Source: Oligoflexia bacterium (GTDB taxonomy: Bacteria; Bdellovibrionota; Bacteriovoracia; Bacteriovoracales; Bacteriovoracaceae). Taken from it: 64,000 nt of DNA. The translations under genes were made by a program, and so were the position numbers. The stretch spans positions 248,001 through 312,000 of the forward strand of contig JADFZW010000001.1 in the NCBI GenBank assembly GCA_015232355.1, read 5' to 3'. Shown here in pieces: positions 1 through 8,567 of this stretch. Positions within the stretch are counted from its first letter, which is position 1; every line of letters begins with the position of its first letter. The notes under the pieces are model-generated. The model had not been told where the DNA came from and did no database searches. It saw only the letters and a list, made by a program, of their open reading frames with translations.

Positions 1-118
1 GAAGATGTTTATATTGAGAATTTTCAGAAGATAAAAATGATTTTCCCATTCCTACATATTGTGAACCCTGGCCTGGAAATACAATTATAATTGATTTTTT
101 CTTTGTTGTTCCTGACAT
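1..118 (-). CDS. fabD: FabD, malonyl-CoA:ACP transacylase (N-terminal fragment)
   Basis: Only the first 39 or so codons lie in the window; the gene runs off the left edge. The reading frame from the ATG at 118 contains FPGQGSQYVGMGKSF, the signature N-terminus of malonyl-CoA:acyl-carrier-protein transacylase, which loads malonate onto ACP for fatty acid elongation. An AGAGGA ribosome site lies about 10 nt before the start, and the gene begins 25 nt after the fabH stop, so the two are co-transcribed. The catalytic GHSLGE segment would lie outside the window. Identity is firm from the GQGSQ motif plus the fabH neighbour. Confidence 0.93.
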   Translation of the reverse strand, partial: MSGTTKKKSIIIVFPGQGSQYVGMGKSFLSSENSQYKHL

Positions 119-142
119 CGCTATAGTTCCTCTTAATTTCTT

Positions 143-1150
143 TCAATATCTCAAAACAGTTGAAGCGGATGTAAGACCGCCACCAAATGCAGAAAATAAT
201 AACAACTGCCCACGCTTTATTCTGCCATCACTAACTGCTTGATGAAAAGCAGTTGGAATAGTTGCAGCTGAAGTATTCGCATAATCTTCAATATTGATAA
301 TAACTTTTTTGGGATCTATTGATAATCTATCTGCAGTTGCTTCAAGTATGCGGTGATTTGCCTGATGAGGAATGAACCAATCTATTTCATCTATTCCCTT
401 TAATCCTGCTGCCTCCACTGCTGATAAAGAAATTTCTGCTAAAGTTCTTACGGCAACTTTAAACATCTCTTTTCCATTCATTGTCAGATATCTCTCTCTA
501 CTGGCCGCAATTTCTGGTGTGATTGGATTAACTGAACCACCATATGTTTGATAGAGAAAATCTCGTCCACTACCATCGGCACCAAGTTTAGTTGCTAAAA
601 TTTCCGATGAATCATTTGCATCTTCATTTCTTCCAACTAGCGCCACACCACAACCATCACCAAAGAGAATACATGTACCACGATCGCTCCAATCAACTTC
701 ACGACTAAGCATCTCTGATCCAATCACTAAAATATTTTTCATCATGCCTGTTTGAATAAATGCATTCGCGGTATTCAAACCATATAAAAAACCAGAGCAG
801 GCAGCTGCAATATCCATGGCCGCACAGCCGTTAGTGATTCCTAATTTTGTTTGTAAAATAGTGGCACAATTTGGAAGACGATAATCTGGAGTGAAAGTGG
901 CAAATATTATACAGTTGATATCGTTTGCAGAGAGATTGGCATTTTTTAATGCGATAAAAGCTGCATTCATCGCCATATCAGTTGGAAACTCTCCTCCATC
1001 TGTTGAAGAGATCCTGCGCTTTTTTATTCCTGTTCGCTCTGTAATCCATTGATCCGAAGTATCTATTGATCTGGCCAGATCATCATTGGTTACAACTTTT
1101 TGTGGATAATATAACCCTGTTCCTAAAATCTTCGCTCTATAAAGACCCAT
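143..1150 (-). CDS. fabH: FabH, beta-ketoacyl-ACP synthase III
   Basis: Condenses acetyl-CoA with malonyl-ACP to start type II fatty acid synthesis in the cytoplasm. From the ATG at 1150 the product has 335 residues, the normal family length. The Cys-His-Asn triad is visible: Cys118 in AAACSG, His262 in IPHQAN and Asn292 in ANTSAATIP. A longer frame opening with TTG at 1189 was rejected because FabH proteins begin close to the RAKILGTGLYYP segment; a GGGG stretch lies 10 to 14 nt before the chosen ATG. It sits between rpmF and fabD on the same strand, in the place where plsX-fabH-fabD is normally found, but plsX is absent here. Confidence 0.96.
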   Translation of the reverse strand: MGLYRAKILGTGLYYPQKVVTNDDLARSIDTSDQWITERTGIKKRRISSTDGGEFPTDMAMNAAFIALKNANLSANDINCIIFATFTPDYRLPNCATILQTKLGITNGCAAMDIAAACSGFLYGLNTANAFIQTGMMKNILVIGSEMLSREVDWSDRGTCILFGDGCGVALVGRNEDANDSSEILATKLGADGSGRDFLYQTYGGSVNPITPEIAASRERYLTMNGKEMFKVAVRTLAEISLSAVEAAGLKGIDEIDWFIPHQANHRILEATADRLSIDPKKVIINIEDYANTSAATIPTAFHQAVSDGRIKRGQLLLFSAFGGGLTSASTVLRY

Positions 1151-1300
1151 AAAATAATATACCCCTACACCAAAGGAATAATTAAACAAACCATTCCCTC
1201 TAATTCAAGGCAATTTTAAAAACCACGAATTAAAAAATAAAAAAATTAAAACTTAAAAAAAAATTACTTAATTAAAGACAAAATACTTATGGTGTTGTGA

Positions 1301-1531
1301 TTAGTTCTTCGCCTCACTACTTCCATCTGCCTCACCCTCTTCTTCTGCAACTTTGATCTCAAATACCTCTCTACCTCTATAGGTTCCACATGATGGACAA
1401 GCACAATGAGGAAGAGTTACATCTTTGCAATTAGGACAAACAGCTGTTAATTTGCGATACAATTTGTGATGCTGGCCTGCTCGCCTCATTCCTTTTCTTG
1501 AAACACTTGTTCTCTTCTTTGGGGTTGCCAT
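1301..1531 (-). CDS. rpmF: Ribosomal protein bL32
   Basis: Structural protein of the 50S subunit. The basic N-terminus MATPKKRTSVSRKGMRRAG is typical, and a zinc ribbon is formed by Cys32, Cys35, Cys45 and Cys48 (CPNC and CPSC). At 76 residues it is longer than the usual 56 to 62 because of an acidic tail after the ribbon (VAEEEGEADGSSEAKN). The start has a CGGAG ribosome site 7 nt upstream. It follows yceD, the usual partner, and the gap between them carries five copies of a 6-bp repeat. Confidence 0.96.
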   Translation of the reverse strand: MATPKKRTSVSRKGMRRAGQHHKLYRKLTAVCPNCKDVTLPHCACPSCGTYRGREVFEIKVAEEEGEADGSSEAKN

Positions 1532-1547
1532 AATAACTCCGTAAAAA

Positions 1548-1577
1548 ACTTAAACTTAAACTTAAACTTAAACTTAA
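1548..1577. repeat. Hexanucleotide tandem repeat (ACTTAA x5) in the yceD-rpmF gap
   Basis: Five exact copies of ACTTAA lie between the yceD stop and the rpmF ribosome site. In transcript sense this is (TTAAGT)5, about 15 nt upstream of the rpmF start. Perfect short repeats in this position can change length by slippage and alter the leader. Confidence 0.9.
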
Positions 1578-1658
1578 ATATATTTTAAATAGCAATTTGA
1601 ATCAAAATCAATACGATATAATTTATAATTAGGCAAGCGCTCTTGCTCAACTATCTAA

Positions 1659-2231
1659 CTAAAGAGTACAACAACTCTCTTGCTGATGAACACATATTTT
1701 TTCGTTAAGATTTTCCCCACAAACTTGACACAATCCTTTACACTCCTCTGTGTGAAGTGGAAGTTGATTGAGATTTAGAAATATTAGCTCGTGAATAAAC
1801 TCTTTTATATCAACTATATTATCAGAGTAAAAATAGAGATCAACTTCACCCATATGATCTGTATAGAGTGTAAGTTGATCCGCATAAAGCTCACTCTTTT
1901 CCAAACTGCTCGGTATAAAACATACTTTAAAATCAACATCAATTTGCTCATACATCTCTTCAACACATCTTACACACAATGTTCTATAGCGAGCATTAAT
2001 ATTGCCCGTTAAAAAAATATGTTCTAATAACTCTGAATTTTCTTTTTTTATGATGGTGATTGAAAGATTTAAATATGACTCTCTATTTTCTTTTTCTTGA
2101 TTCTGGAAACCATCTCCCTCCATTTCATCAAGCAGTAATTTTGGCCACTGATGATCATTATTATTTAATTGCATAATGGTTTCATTATTTAATGGAAATT
2201 TTCTTACGTTGACTGTTTGAATCTCTAACAT
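1659..2231 (-). CDS. yceD: YceD/DUF177 family protein
   Basis: 190-residue member of the YceD (DUF177) family, conserved with rpmF in many bacteria and implicated in 23S rRNA maturation in some. The recognisable parts are the central LCVRCVEEM segment and the C-terminal cysteine cluster CKGLCQVCGENLNEKIC, which together form the paired-cysteine pattern of the family. The start ATG is preceded by TAGGAGTGG, with AGGAG about 10 nt upstream. It is the first gene of the operon yceD-rpmF-fabH-fabD and has its own strong promoter. The molecular role remains inferred from the family and gene order. Confidence 0.85.
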   Translation of the reverse strand: MLEIQTVNVRKFPLNNETIMQLNNNDHQWPKLLLDEMEGDGFQNQEKENRESYLNLSITIIKKENSELLEHIFLTGNINARYRTLCVRCVEEMYEQIDVDFKVCFIPSSLEKSELYADQLTLYTDHMGEVDLYFYSDNIVDIKEFIHELIFLNLNQLPLHTEECKGLCQVCGENLNEKICVHQQESCCTL

Positions 2232-2268
2232 TGATGGCCACTCCTAAAAAAAGTTAATTTCAGGACTC

Positions 2269-2297
2269 TTTATATTTTATAAGAACAACACTGTCAA
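2269..2297 (-). promoter_or_regulatory. Sigma-70-type promoter of the yceD-rpmF-fabH-fabD operon
   Basis: Reading the minus strand, TTGACA (2297-2292) is followed by exactly 17 nt and then TATAAA (2274-2269). This matches the vegetative consensus almost perfectly and lies about 38 nt upstream of the yceD start. Confidence 0.8.
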
Positions 2298-2307
2298 CGC
2301 CAAGCAT

Positions 2308-2337
2308 ATGACAATTTACTATTATTTTTTCTATAAT
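2308..2337 (+). promoter_or_regulatory. Promoter of aroK, close to the start codon
   Basis: ATGACA (2308-2313), an 18-nt spacer and TATAAT (2332-2337) form a good promoter. The -10 box ends 7 nt before the aroK ATG, so the transcript would begin at or next to the start codon. It is divergent from the yceD promoter, with the two -35 boxes only 10 nt apart. Confidence 0.55.
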
Positions 2338-2344
2338 TTAAATT

Positions 2345-2890
2345 ATGAAGAAAATAATATTACTCACTGGATTTATGGGATCGGGCAAAAGTTTCTTAAT
2401 AAAAAAATTTCAAAGGGAATTTAAATTAAATAAAAATGTAACACTAATTGATCTTGATAGCGAAGTATTGAAATCCTCATCGGCCACGTCTGTTATAGAA
2501 ATGGGATTAAAAAATTTTAGAAGAGAAGAACAAAAAGTATTTAAAAAATTAATAAAACAATTTTCCTCTGAAGTTTCCTCTGAAAGCACACTAGTTATAG
2601 GATTAGGTGGGGGGACTCTAAATGAGAAAGCATTTAACTTTATCGCCACAATACCACTTGTTCAAATTGTCTGGTTAAATGTACCCTTTGAAGTTTGCTA
2701 CAAAAGAATTCAAGATGAACAAAAAAAAACTGGCCTCACTAGACCACTTTTAAAGAAAGGAGAAGAGCATCTCATGCGCTTGTATGAAAAAAGAAAATCC
2801 TTTTACTCTCGCTCTAACATAAAACTTTCTTTAGAAGAAATTGACAAAATCAACACTTTCCATGACCTTTTAAAGTATCTACAAAAGTAA
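2345..2890 (+). CDS. aroK: Shikimate kinase
   Basis: Phosphorylates shikimate at the 3-hydroxyl in the chorismate pathway. Visible elements are the P-loop GFMGSGKS (residues 9-16), the shikimate-binding acidic segment IDLDSE (35-40), FRREE (58-62), the GGG loop (88-90), the lid arginine in TRPLL (Arg133) and the C-terminal RKSFY adenine-loop region (150-154). Length 181 fits the family. No Shine-Dalgarno sequence precedes the ATG and a -10 box is almost adjacent, so translation may be leaderless. It is divergent from yceD and 25 nt upstream of the next gene. Confidence 0.9.
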   Translation: MKKIILLTGFMGSGKSFLIKKFQREFKLNKNVTLIDLDSEVLKSSSATSVIEMGLKNFRREEQKVFKKLIKQFSSEVSSESTLVIGLGGGTLNEKAFNFIATIPLVQIVWLNVPFEVCYKRIQDEQKKTGLTRPLLKKGEEHLMRLYEKRKSFYSRSNIKLSLEEIDKINTFHDLLKYLQK

Positions 2891-2915
2891 TAAGTAAGAA
2901 GAAGAGGGGGAATAA

Positions 2916-4529
2916 GTGCATCTAACCACAACCAATCAACAGCAAAACAAAAAGTTGCCTGAAGATTTGCCAGAAAGCTTGCAAGCAGATTTTCAAGAGA
3001 CAATTCAAGAGGCAATTGAATCAGTCGCCATAGTAATAGGTGATTTAAGTTGTGCTAACAACATCTCCAACATCTTCAAAAAATATAATTTATTTCCATA
3101 TATTTTCACTGATATCGAAGAATACTTAATGAACATTTCCAATGATACTTTCAATCCATATATAACTATCTTCGATATAAAAGAGATTAGTGGCAAAACA
3201 AATCTCATCTCTAATCATCCCTTCTTTAAAGAAGTATCTAAGCAAAAACAAAAACATAATCTGTTTTTTTATTATGATGATCAATCAAAACCTCTACTAC
3301 CTATATTGACCACTACCGCTCTTGCCACTTATCTCCGGCCAAATCAACTTATTTTCCATTCTAACGACAATAATTTGCAGCAAAAACTATTAACAATTAT
3401 TGAGCGATTTAAAAAGAATACATCCCAAACATCTCCTAACGAATCTAACCACAAGCTATTACAAAAAAAAATAACCACTATTGAAGCTGAAAACAAACTA
3501 CATAAAACATCCCTCTCTATAATAGATCATATCAATCAAGAATATAACAAGTTAAAGATCGCCCTTTATGAAAAAAGCGATTCCATCGATTCTTTCGATT
3601 CTATTTTTTCTAATATAAAGAAAAAAATATCCTTCGAAGGAAAAGAACAAATATCACAAGTATCCTTAGGCAAACTCGTATTTACTAATTTCTTATCTGA
3701 TCTTTTTGATCAAATGAAGTCTATTGAAAAATTTTCATTTATATTCTCCAAAGAAAACAGTAATAAAAAAGTTAATCTCCTCTCTCCTTCTCTTATTGCA
3801 AATTCTAATAAATATTTTACTTTTCCTCTTCACTCTTTAGGTCTTGCCAGCACGAATGGAATCAATGCTACTATTCAAAATAAAATCATAACTACTGCTG
3901 TACAAATCGCCGGAGAACATTGTTGGTTTTTTAATCTTACGGCAACTGATCTCTTGGTTAACTATGTGGTTATAATTAAATTTAAAGATGATCATCTTTA
4001 TAATGACAATGCTGAATGGAATCTACTAGAACCTCAATTAAATAATATCTATTCTAATATTTTATCTATCATCTCTCAACACACTATCTTCCCTCTAGAA
4101 AGAGGTGCTTACGGATGCAATTTTATCAAACCTTGGGAGTTTTTAAATTCTATCGAAAATAAAAATGACAAAATACACTTTGAAAAAACATTTGTTTGCA
4201 TAGACTTTAGGCCACTTCTAACATTTATGAATGACAAACACTATAGTAAGTTCTTTTGGCGACCATTTATTGAAGATTTCTTTGGTCTCTTAAAAAAAGA
4301 ATCCTCCTTTGAATTCGACATCACATATATTAGCATTAACATATTCTTTATTGTCATCGCTAAAAACTTTGAACATATCTTTCTAGACAGCTTTTACAAA
4401 TACATAAAAGCTTTCTCGTACAACAAATATTTTGAAGATTCCCACATTCTTTCCACTCATCAATATATTCTTCCAGAAGTAACTACCTTCACTTCTCTTG
4501 CTAGAAAAGATTATTTAAAGCTACTCTAA
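2916..4529 (+). CDS. Unknown 537-residue protein with a degenerate receiver-like N-terminus
   Basis: Not recognised. The start is GTG at 2916, set by a strong GAGGGGG ribosome site 6 nt upstream. Residues about 38 to 150 look like a decayed response-regulator receiver: a hydrophobic strand VAIVIGD, a strand ending in a possible phosphate-accepting Asp (ITIFDI), and a late YLRPNQ where receivers have the conserved Lys-Pro. A coiled-coil-like stretch follows (about 165-225), then some 300 residues with no clear motif, rich in Phe, Asn and Ser. No signal peptide or membrane segment is visible. It could be a one-off signalling adaptor; the receiver reading is an inference from pattern only. Confidence 0.6.
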   Translation: MHLTTTNQQQNKKLPEDLPESLQADFQETIQEAIESVAIVIGDLSCANNISNIFKKYNLFPYIFTDIEEYLMNISNDTFNPYITIFDIKEISGKTNLISNHPFFKEVSKQKQKHNLFFYYDDQSKPLLPILTTTALATYLRPNQLIFHSNDNNLQQKLLTIIERFKKNTSQTSPNESNHKLLQKKITTIEAENKLHKTSLSIIDHINQEYNKLKIALYEKSDSIDSFDSIFSNIKKKISFEGKEQISQVSLGKLVFTNFLSDLFDQMKSIEKFSFIFSKENSNKKVNLLSPSLIANSNKYFTFPLHSLGLASTNGINATIQNKIITTAVQIAGEHCWFFNLTATDLLVNYVVIIKFKDDHLYNDNAEWNLLEPQLNNIYSNILSIISQHTIFPLERGAYGCNFIKPWEFLNSIENKNDKIHFEKTFVCIDFRPLLTFMNDKHYSKFFWRPFIEDFFGLLKKESSFEFDITYISINIFFIVIAKNFEHIFLDSFYKYIKAFSYNKYFEDSHILSTHQYILPEVTTFTSLARKDYLKLL

Positions 4530-4655
4530 ATATGGCCAAAATGACCTTTTCTTCTCTTTTTTGCTTGGCACCTTAATTGCTAATTCAAAGCTGGGTAATA
4601 AGGCCCGATTAAAATATTTTACATTAACAATAAACGACAATGGAGATTAACGTCT

Positions 4656-5432
4656 ATGTTACATGCCAAGAAAACAATTTCACTTTTACTTTCATTATCA
4701 TTTATACTCTTATTTTCATCAATCTTTTTCTCTTGCACACCCGAACAGCATTTTGCGAATCTATTAAACAAATATGATCACTCTGGATACTCCTATTCGG
4801 TTGTAAAATCTAATGCCAATGATCCTACAATGACTGGTCAACGCTGGATCGTAGTAAGTGCTACTCTCTATGGTACCGTTACCACAGAAGATGGTCACAC
4901 AAGCACAATTCCTACAGAGAGAAAATTTATTGCTTACAACATAACAAACTATACTGAGGGAATGAACTTTAATGATTTTGTATCAACTCTTCCATCTAAT
5001 GGAATCAGAACTGATCTGCAAGCAGTAGGTGGCAATCTATATAGAGATACATTTACTGGAAACCTTTTCGAAGAATCCTCTGTTAGCAAAAAAGATTTAG
5101 AAAAAATAGGTGCCTTCAACCAACAACTAATTGTAAGTAAAATTGCAGAAAATCTTAGTAGTGAATTTGGTTTATCAGAAGAGCGTGGAGAAAAAATTGC
5201 AAAATTGGTTTATCAATGGAACTCACTCTCTAAACAGCGTAACATGACCGATGCAGATTTATCCACTATTGGAAAAGAAATTTTAGGTTTTGATATGAAA
5301 AAATGTAAAGATGCAATTTTAAATTCAAGTAGAGGTGATAATAATTTATTAAATGAATTAATAAATTCTGCCGCTTCTAAAAACAAAATCTCCCCTGAAC
5401 ACGTAAATCAAATATTAAACAGCATTATATAA
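4656..5432 (+). CDS. Putative lipoprotein, unknown function
   Basis: 258 residues with a classic lipoprotein signal: basic start (MLHAKK), a long hydrophobic core and a lipid-attachment cysteine at position 27 (SIFFSC). The lipobox is non-standard, with Phe at -3 and -2. The mature part has a beta-rich N-terminal half and a helical C-terminal half ending in a small-residue/helix repeat (residues about 170-258). GGAG lies 10 nt before the ATG. No family was recognised. It stands alone between a receiver-like protein and a HEPN/MNT pair. Confidence 0.7.
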   Translation: MLHAKKTISLLLSLSFILLFSSIFFSCTPEQHFANLLNKYDHSGYSYSVVKSNANDPTMTGQRWIVVSATLYGTVTTEDGHTSTIPTERKFIAYNITNYTEGMNFNDFVSTLPSNGIRTDLQAVGGNLYRDTFTGNLFEESSVSKKDLEKIGAFNQQLIVSKIAENLSSEFGLSEERGEKIAKLVYQWNSLSKQRNMTDADLSTIGKEILGFDMKKCKDAILNSSRGDNNLLNELINSAASKNKISPEHVNQILNSII

Positions 5433-5525
5433 ATAAAAAAAATATTGCTAAATACTCTTCGTTTATTTAAGATACCTTCTGTATTAAGAATTAAGATTTT
5501 AGTAATCTCGTTTCAATGGTATTTT

Positions 5526-5933
5526 ATGAGTGAAAATGAAGAAAAAATATCTAAGTTAATCCTATATTGGAAAATGGAATCAGAAAATGATTATCAAGCG
5601 GCGTTAGACGTTTGGAAAAAAGCTCAGAGAAATACTCATTCACTCTTTTTTCTCCATCTGAGTATCGAAAAAATATTAAAGGCATATCTGGTTTTTTTAC
5701 ATCAAAAACACGCTCCTTACTCTCACAATCTTCTATATCTTGCCGAACAAGCAAAAATTGCTTTAAGCGAAGATCAAAAAAAATTTTTATTAGAAGTAAA
5801 TGAATTCAATCTAGAATGCCGATATCCCGATCAACAAAACTCGTTAAAAGAAAAAGCAACTGCAACTTTTATGAACCTATATCTCCAAAAAAGCGAGGAC
5901 TTTAGATCATGGATATTAGAGAAATTAAAATAA
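5526..5933 (+). CDS. HEPN-domain protein (putative toxin of a HEPN/MNT pair)
   Basis: From the ATG at 5526 the product has 135 residues, almost all helical HEPN domain of the PF05168 type. Visible landmarks are the early YQAALDVWKKAQ helix, LSIEKILKAYLVFLHQ (the conserved Glu-Lys-x-Leu-Lys-Ala pattern), HAPYSHNLLYLAEQA and the late ECRYPD segment. A TTG further upstream was rejected because it only adds a non-domain tail. HEPN proteins paired with minimal nucleotidyltransferases behave as toxin-antitoxin modules in studied cases. The canonical RNase motif (Arg-x4-6-His) is not obvious, so RNase activity is uncertain. The gene overlaps the MNT gene by 25 bp. Confidence 0.8.
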   Translation: MSENEEKISKLILYWKMESENDYQAALDVWKKAQRNTHSLFFLHLSIEKILKAYLVFLHQKHAPYSHNLLYLAEQAKIALSEDQKKFLLEVNEFNLECRYPDQQNSLKEKATATFMNLYLQKSEDFRSWILEKLK

Positions 5934-6229
5934 AAGTCCTTGCATTCAGAAAGGAAATTATCCTCTCAGGTATTTATCCAGACTTGTTTGTTCTCTTTGG
6001 ATCATATTATAAAGGAAACTACCGCACCGATAGTGATATAGATTTAGCAATTATCTCTAGAGATTTAGGTAAAGATCGATTTAAAGAAAGTACTCTGTTA
6101 AATTATATAGCATCAAAAGAAGATTCGCGTTTTGAAATTATTCCCGTCGGTTTATCTGAATATCTTGACCCATTACCAATCTCTCCAATAATTGCAGAGA
6201 TAAAAGCAAACGGAACACCTTTATTTTAA
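5909..6229 (+). CDS. Minimal nucleotidyltransferase (MNT), partner of the HEPN protein
   Basis: 106-residue polymerase-beta-type nucleotidyltransferase. The signature G-S-x10-D-x-D is exact: Gly31-Ser32, then Asp43 and Asp45 in TDSDIDLAI. A third acidic residue is likely Glu76 in FEIIP or a nearby one. In characterised HEPN/MNT systems the MNT protein inactivates its HEPN partner by adding nucleotides. The start lies inside the HEPN gene with a 25-bp overlap, implying translational coupling. Substrate is not predictable from sequence. Confidence 0.82.
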   Translation: MDIREIKIKVLAFRKEIILSGIYPDLFVLFGSYYKGNYRTDSDIDLAIISRDLGKDRFKESTLLNYIASKEDSRFEIIPVGLSEYLDPLPISPIIAEIKANGTPLF

Positions 6230-6261
6230 AATAAAGTTAAACATTATCAGGAATGCTAATT

Positions 6262-7410
6262 ATGCGCTTTAAGACTTGTCTTAAAATAAATCTAAACAAA
6301 CTAAAAGAAAACTATCGTAAATTACGAGAGCTAGCAAACTCCAATAAAGTTTTATTTGTTATAAAGTCAAATGCCTATGGACATGGAATAGTGCCAATCG
6401 TTCGCTTCGCTGTTACTGAATTAGGTATCGATAGTTTTGGATCTGCATCTCTTGGCGAGGCCATCATTCTTCGTACCTCTCTTCCTGATCTACAATTTGA
6501 TCTTTATGTATTCTCTGATTTAGAATTTGAAAATGAGTATCACAACAGACATCTCATTAACAAAAGAATTATTCCGGTAATCTCCACTATAAGAAATTTA
6601 AAACTAATATTAGAAAGTGATTTATGTAAATATATTCCACTTTGTTTAAAATTTGATACTGGAATGAATCGACTAGGAATAAAATATGCGGAAATAGAAG
6701 AATTAATCACTCTATTAAAAGCTCATAACAAATCATCACTCTTTCACGTTATGTCTCACTTTGCATCCTCATCTTCAAAAATCACCGAGGATAGCGGGAA
6801 TGGACCATATAAACAGTATCAGCAATTTAAAGAGATCAAAAAAATTCTTATTCAAAATGGATTTACAATTGAAAGAAGTTCTATGGCCAATTCTGGTGCT
6901 ATCGAACAAAAGTTCGCTCTAGAAGAAGAGACTCATATCCGTCCCGGATTACTACTATACGGTTTAAGTTCATTAAACAAAGAATTAAGATCATCATCTA
7001 ATAGTAACTGGTCTGGTGAAAATATTTCCTCCCTAGAAACTCATGTGATCGATTTTTACAAAATAAAAAAAGGTGATCCTATTGGGTATGGTGGTCCACT
7101 CTCTCCTAGAGATGGCACTTTAGTATACTTAGCATATGGCTACGGTGATGGATTACTAAACTTTTATAATAAACTTAAAGTTGAACATTGTGGGTTCGTT
7201 GGAGAAATTATTGGCAGAATTAGCATGGATTTGATGGCCCTATTATTTCCTACCGAGGCTCACAATCACTTTAATGCCGGAGATACTGTTCTTATTTGGG
7301 ACCACACCCCAAATAAAATTCTATCAATCGCAGATGAACATAGAGTAATTCCATATGAAATTCTTTGTGGAATTTCCGACCGTGTTCCTCGAGTATACAC
7401 ACTCTCATAA
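6262..7410 (+). CDS. alr: Alanine racemase
   Basis: Pyridoxal-phosphate enzyme that makes D-alanine for peptidoglycan. The PLP lysine is Lys35 in VIKSNAYGHG. The C-terminal half carries LAYGYGDGLL, the region of the second catalytic tyrosine, and the GRISMDLMAL motif. Length (382 residues) fits the family. The ATG at 6262 is chosen over one 9 nt upstream because TCAGGA at 6247-6252 would abut the earlier codon but is correctly spaced from the later one. It follows the HEPN/MNT pair by 32 bp on the same strand. Confidence 0.93.
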   Translation: MRFKTCLKINLNKLKENYRKLRELANSNKVLFVIKSNAYGHGIVPIVRFAVTELGIDSFGSASLGEAIILRTSLPDLQFDLYVFSDLEFENEYHNRHLINKRIIPVISTIRNLKLILESDLCKYIPLCLKFDTGMNRLGIKYAEIEELITLLKAHNKSSLFHVMSHFASSSSKITEDSGNGPYKQYQQFKEIKKILIQNGFTIERSSMANSGAIEQKFALEEETHIRPGLLLYGLSSLNKELRSSSNSNWSGENISSLETHVIDFYKIKKGDPIGYGGPLSPRDGTLVYLAYGYGDGLLNFYNKLKVEHCGFVGEIIGRISMDLMALLFPTEAHNHFNAGDTVLIWDHTPNKILSIADEHRVIPYEILCGISDRVPRVYTLS

Positions 7411-7501
7411 TAACTCATGCAAATATACCCAATGTGATATAGAGTATTAATATAGAGCACTTATTCACAACCCGACCTCTTAGGTGTGGAGATTATAATA
7501 G

Positions 7502-8506
7502 ATGGCAACTATTAAGAATTGGCTCATCAGAACCAGAACAAATCAAATTCTTGGGCCAGTATCGAAAATAAAAATAAAGGAATTAATATCCAATCATGCT
7601 ATGGGACCTAATGATGAAATCAGCTCCGGCAACGGACACTGGTTTTTCATCAAGGAAAAGGATCTTGTGCAAAAATATGTCTTCGAAGACAACATCCAAT
7701 CCTTTAATCCCATTAGTGAGGCAAAAGATGTCGTCTCTCTTTCTCAACCTCCTCAACCTCAACCTCAAGCTCAAAATATAAAGCAAGAGAATACAACATC
7801 AAAATTATCATCTCGAAAGTTTGTATCTGCAACAGGCGAAGAAGTTCTTTTACCCTCTCAAAATGATTTGGAGTATCCTGATGTCTTAAATGAAGCACCA
7901 GAAACTCCACCGTCACTTGATATTTGTAATCAAGCAAATCCCACAAACCAAAAATCAAACTACCAAGAAGACGATCCAGAAGATTCTATCGTTAACGGTG
8001 ATATAACAGTAGCAACATCTTTAAGCAAACTAACAGGAGCAGGGTCAGGAACAGAAACAGAAAATAAAACTGAAGCTCAATACAAACAAAACTTTGATTT
8101 TTCACTTGATGCAAGTGAAATTACCGATCCATCACTTCCTAATCTAAAAAAACAAAAAACACCAATATCAACACCAGTATCAACATCAAATTCAATTTCA
8201 ATTTCAAAAGATAGTAATAAGAATAACAAAAATGAATTTTTAGAACAAACACAACCACAAATAAAAAATACACTAGCACTGGTTAAAGATACAAAAGCAA
8301 ATTATTTAAGTAACAAAAAAAACAGCAACAATTTAAATGTTAACTCTAATAACTCCACTAACTCTAATAATCCAAAAACTCCAGCAGCAGCAGCTAAAAA
8401 ACGAGATGATCGCTTTCTTATATTATTACTAACAATAATCGTCATCGCTTTAGTATTTGCCGTGATTTATGGATTAAAATTCTTGAAAATGTATATCAAA
8501 ACATAA
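7502..8506 (+). CDS. GYF_2-like (DUF4339) protein with C-terminal membrane anchor
   Basis: The N-terminal 60 residues match the GYF_2/DUF4339 pattern: NWLIRTRTNQILGPVSK, then a helix (IKELISN), then GNGHWFFIKEKDL. Residues about 75 to 300 are low-complexity linker rich in Ser, Thr, Asn, Gln and Lys. A single hydrophobic segment near the C-terminus (RFLILLLTIIVIALVFAVIY) should anchor the protein in the inner membrane with the GYF_2 domain in the cytoplasm. A second GYF_2 protein occurs at 16.2 kb. The role is unknown; such domains are thought to be protein interaction modules. Confidence 0.72.
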   Translation: MATIKNWLIRTRTNQILGPVSKIKIKELISNHAMGPNDEISSGNGHWFFIKEKDLVQKYVFEDNIQSFNPISEAKDVVSLSQPPQPQPQAQNIKQENTTSKLSSRKFVSATGEEVLLPSQNDLEYPDVLNEAPETPPSLDICNQANPTNQKSNYQEDDPEDSIVNGDITVATSLSKLTGAGSGTETENKTEAQYKQNFDFSLDASEITDPSLPNLKKQKTPISTPVSTSNSISISKDSNKNNKNEFLEQTQPQIKNTLALVKDTKANYLSNKKNSNNLNVNSNNSTNSNNPKTPAAAAKKRDDRFLILLLTIIVIALVFAVIYGLKFLKMYIKT

Positions 8507-8567
8507 TATAGTCCACATCAATTTACTTTTATAGTCCTACACAACATTAAAAGCAGGCAACAAAACG

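Noticed and set aside
1165-1194. Nine-codon frame with a GAGGGA just upstream, before fabH
   Set aside because: The Shine-Dalgarno-like site is too close to the ATG and nothing suggests a real leader peptide.
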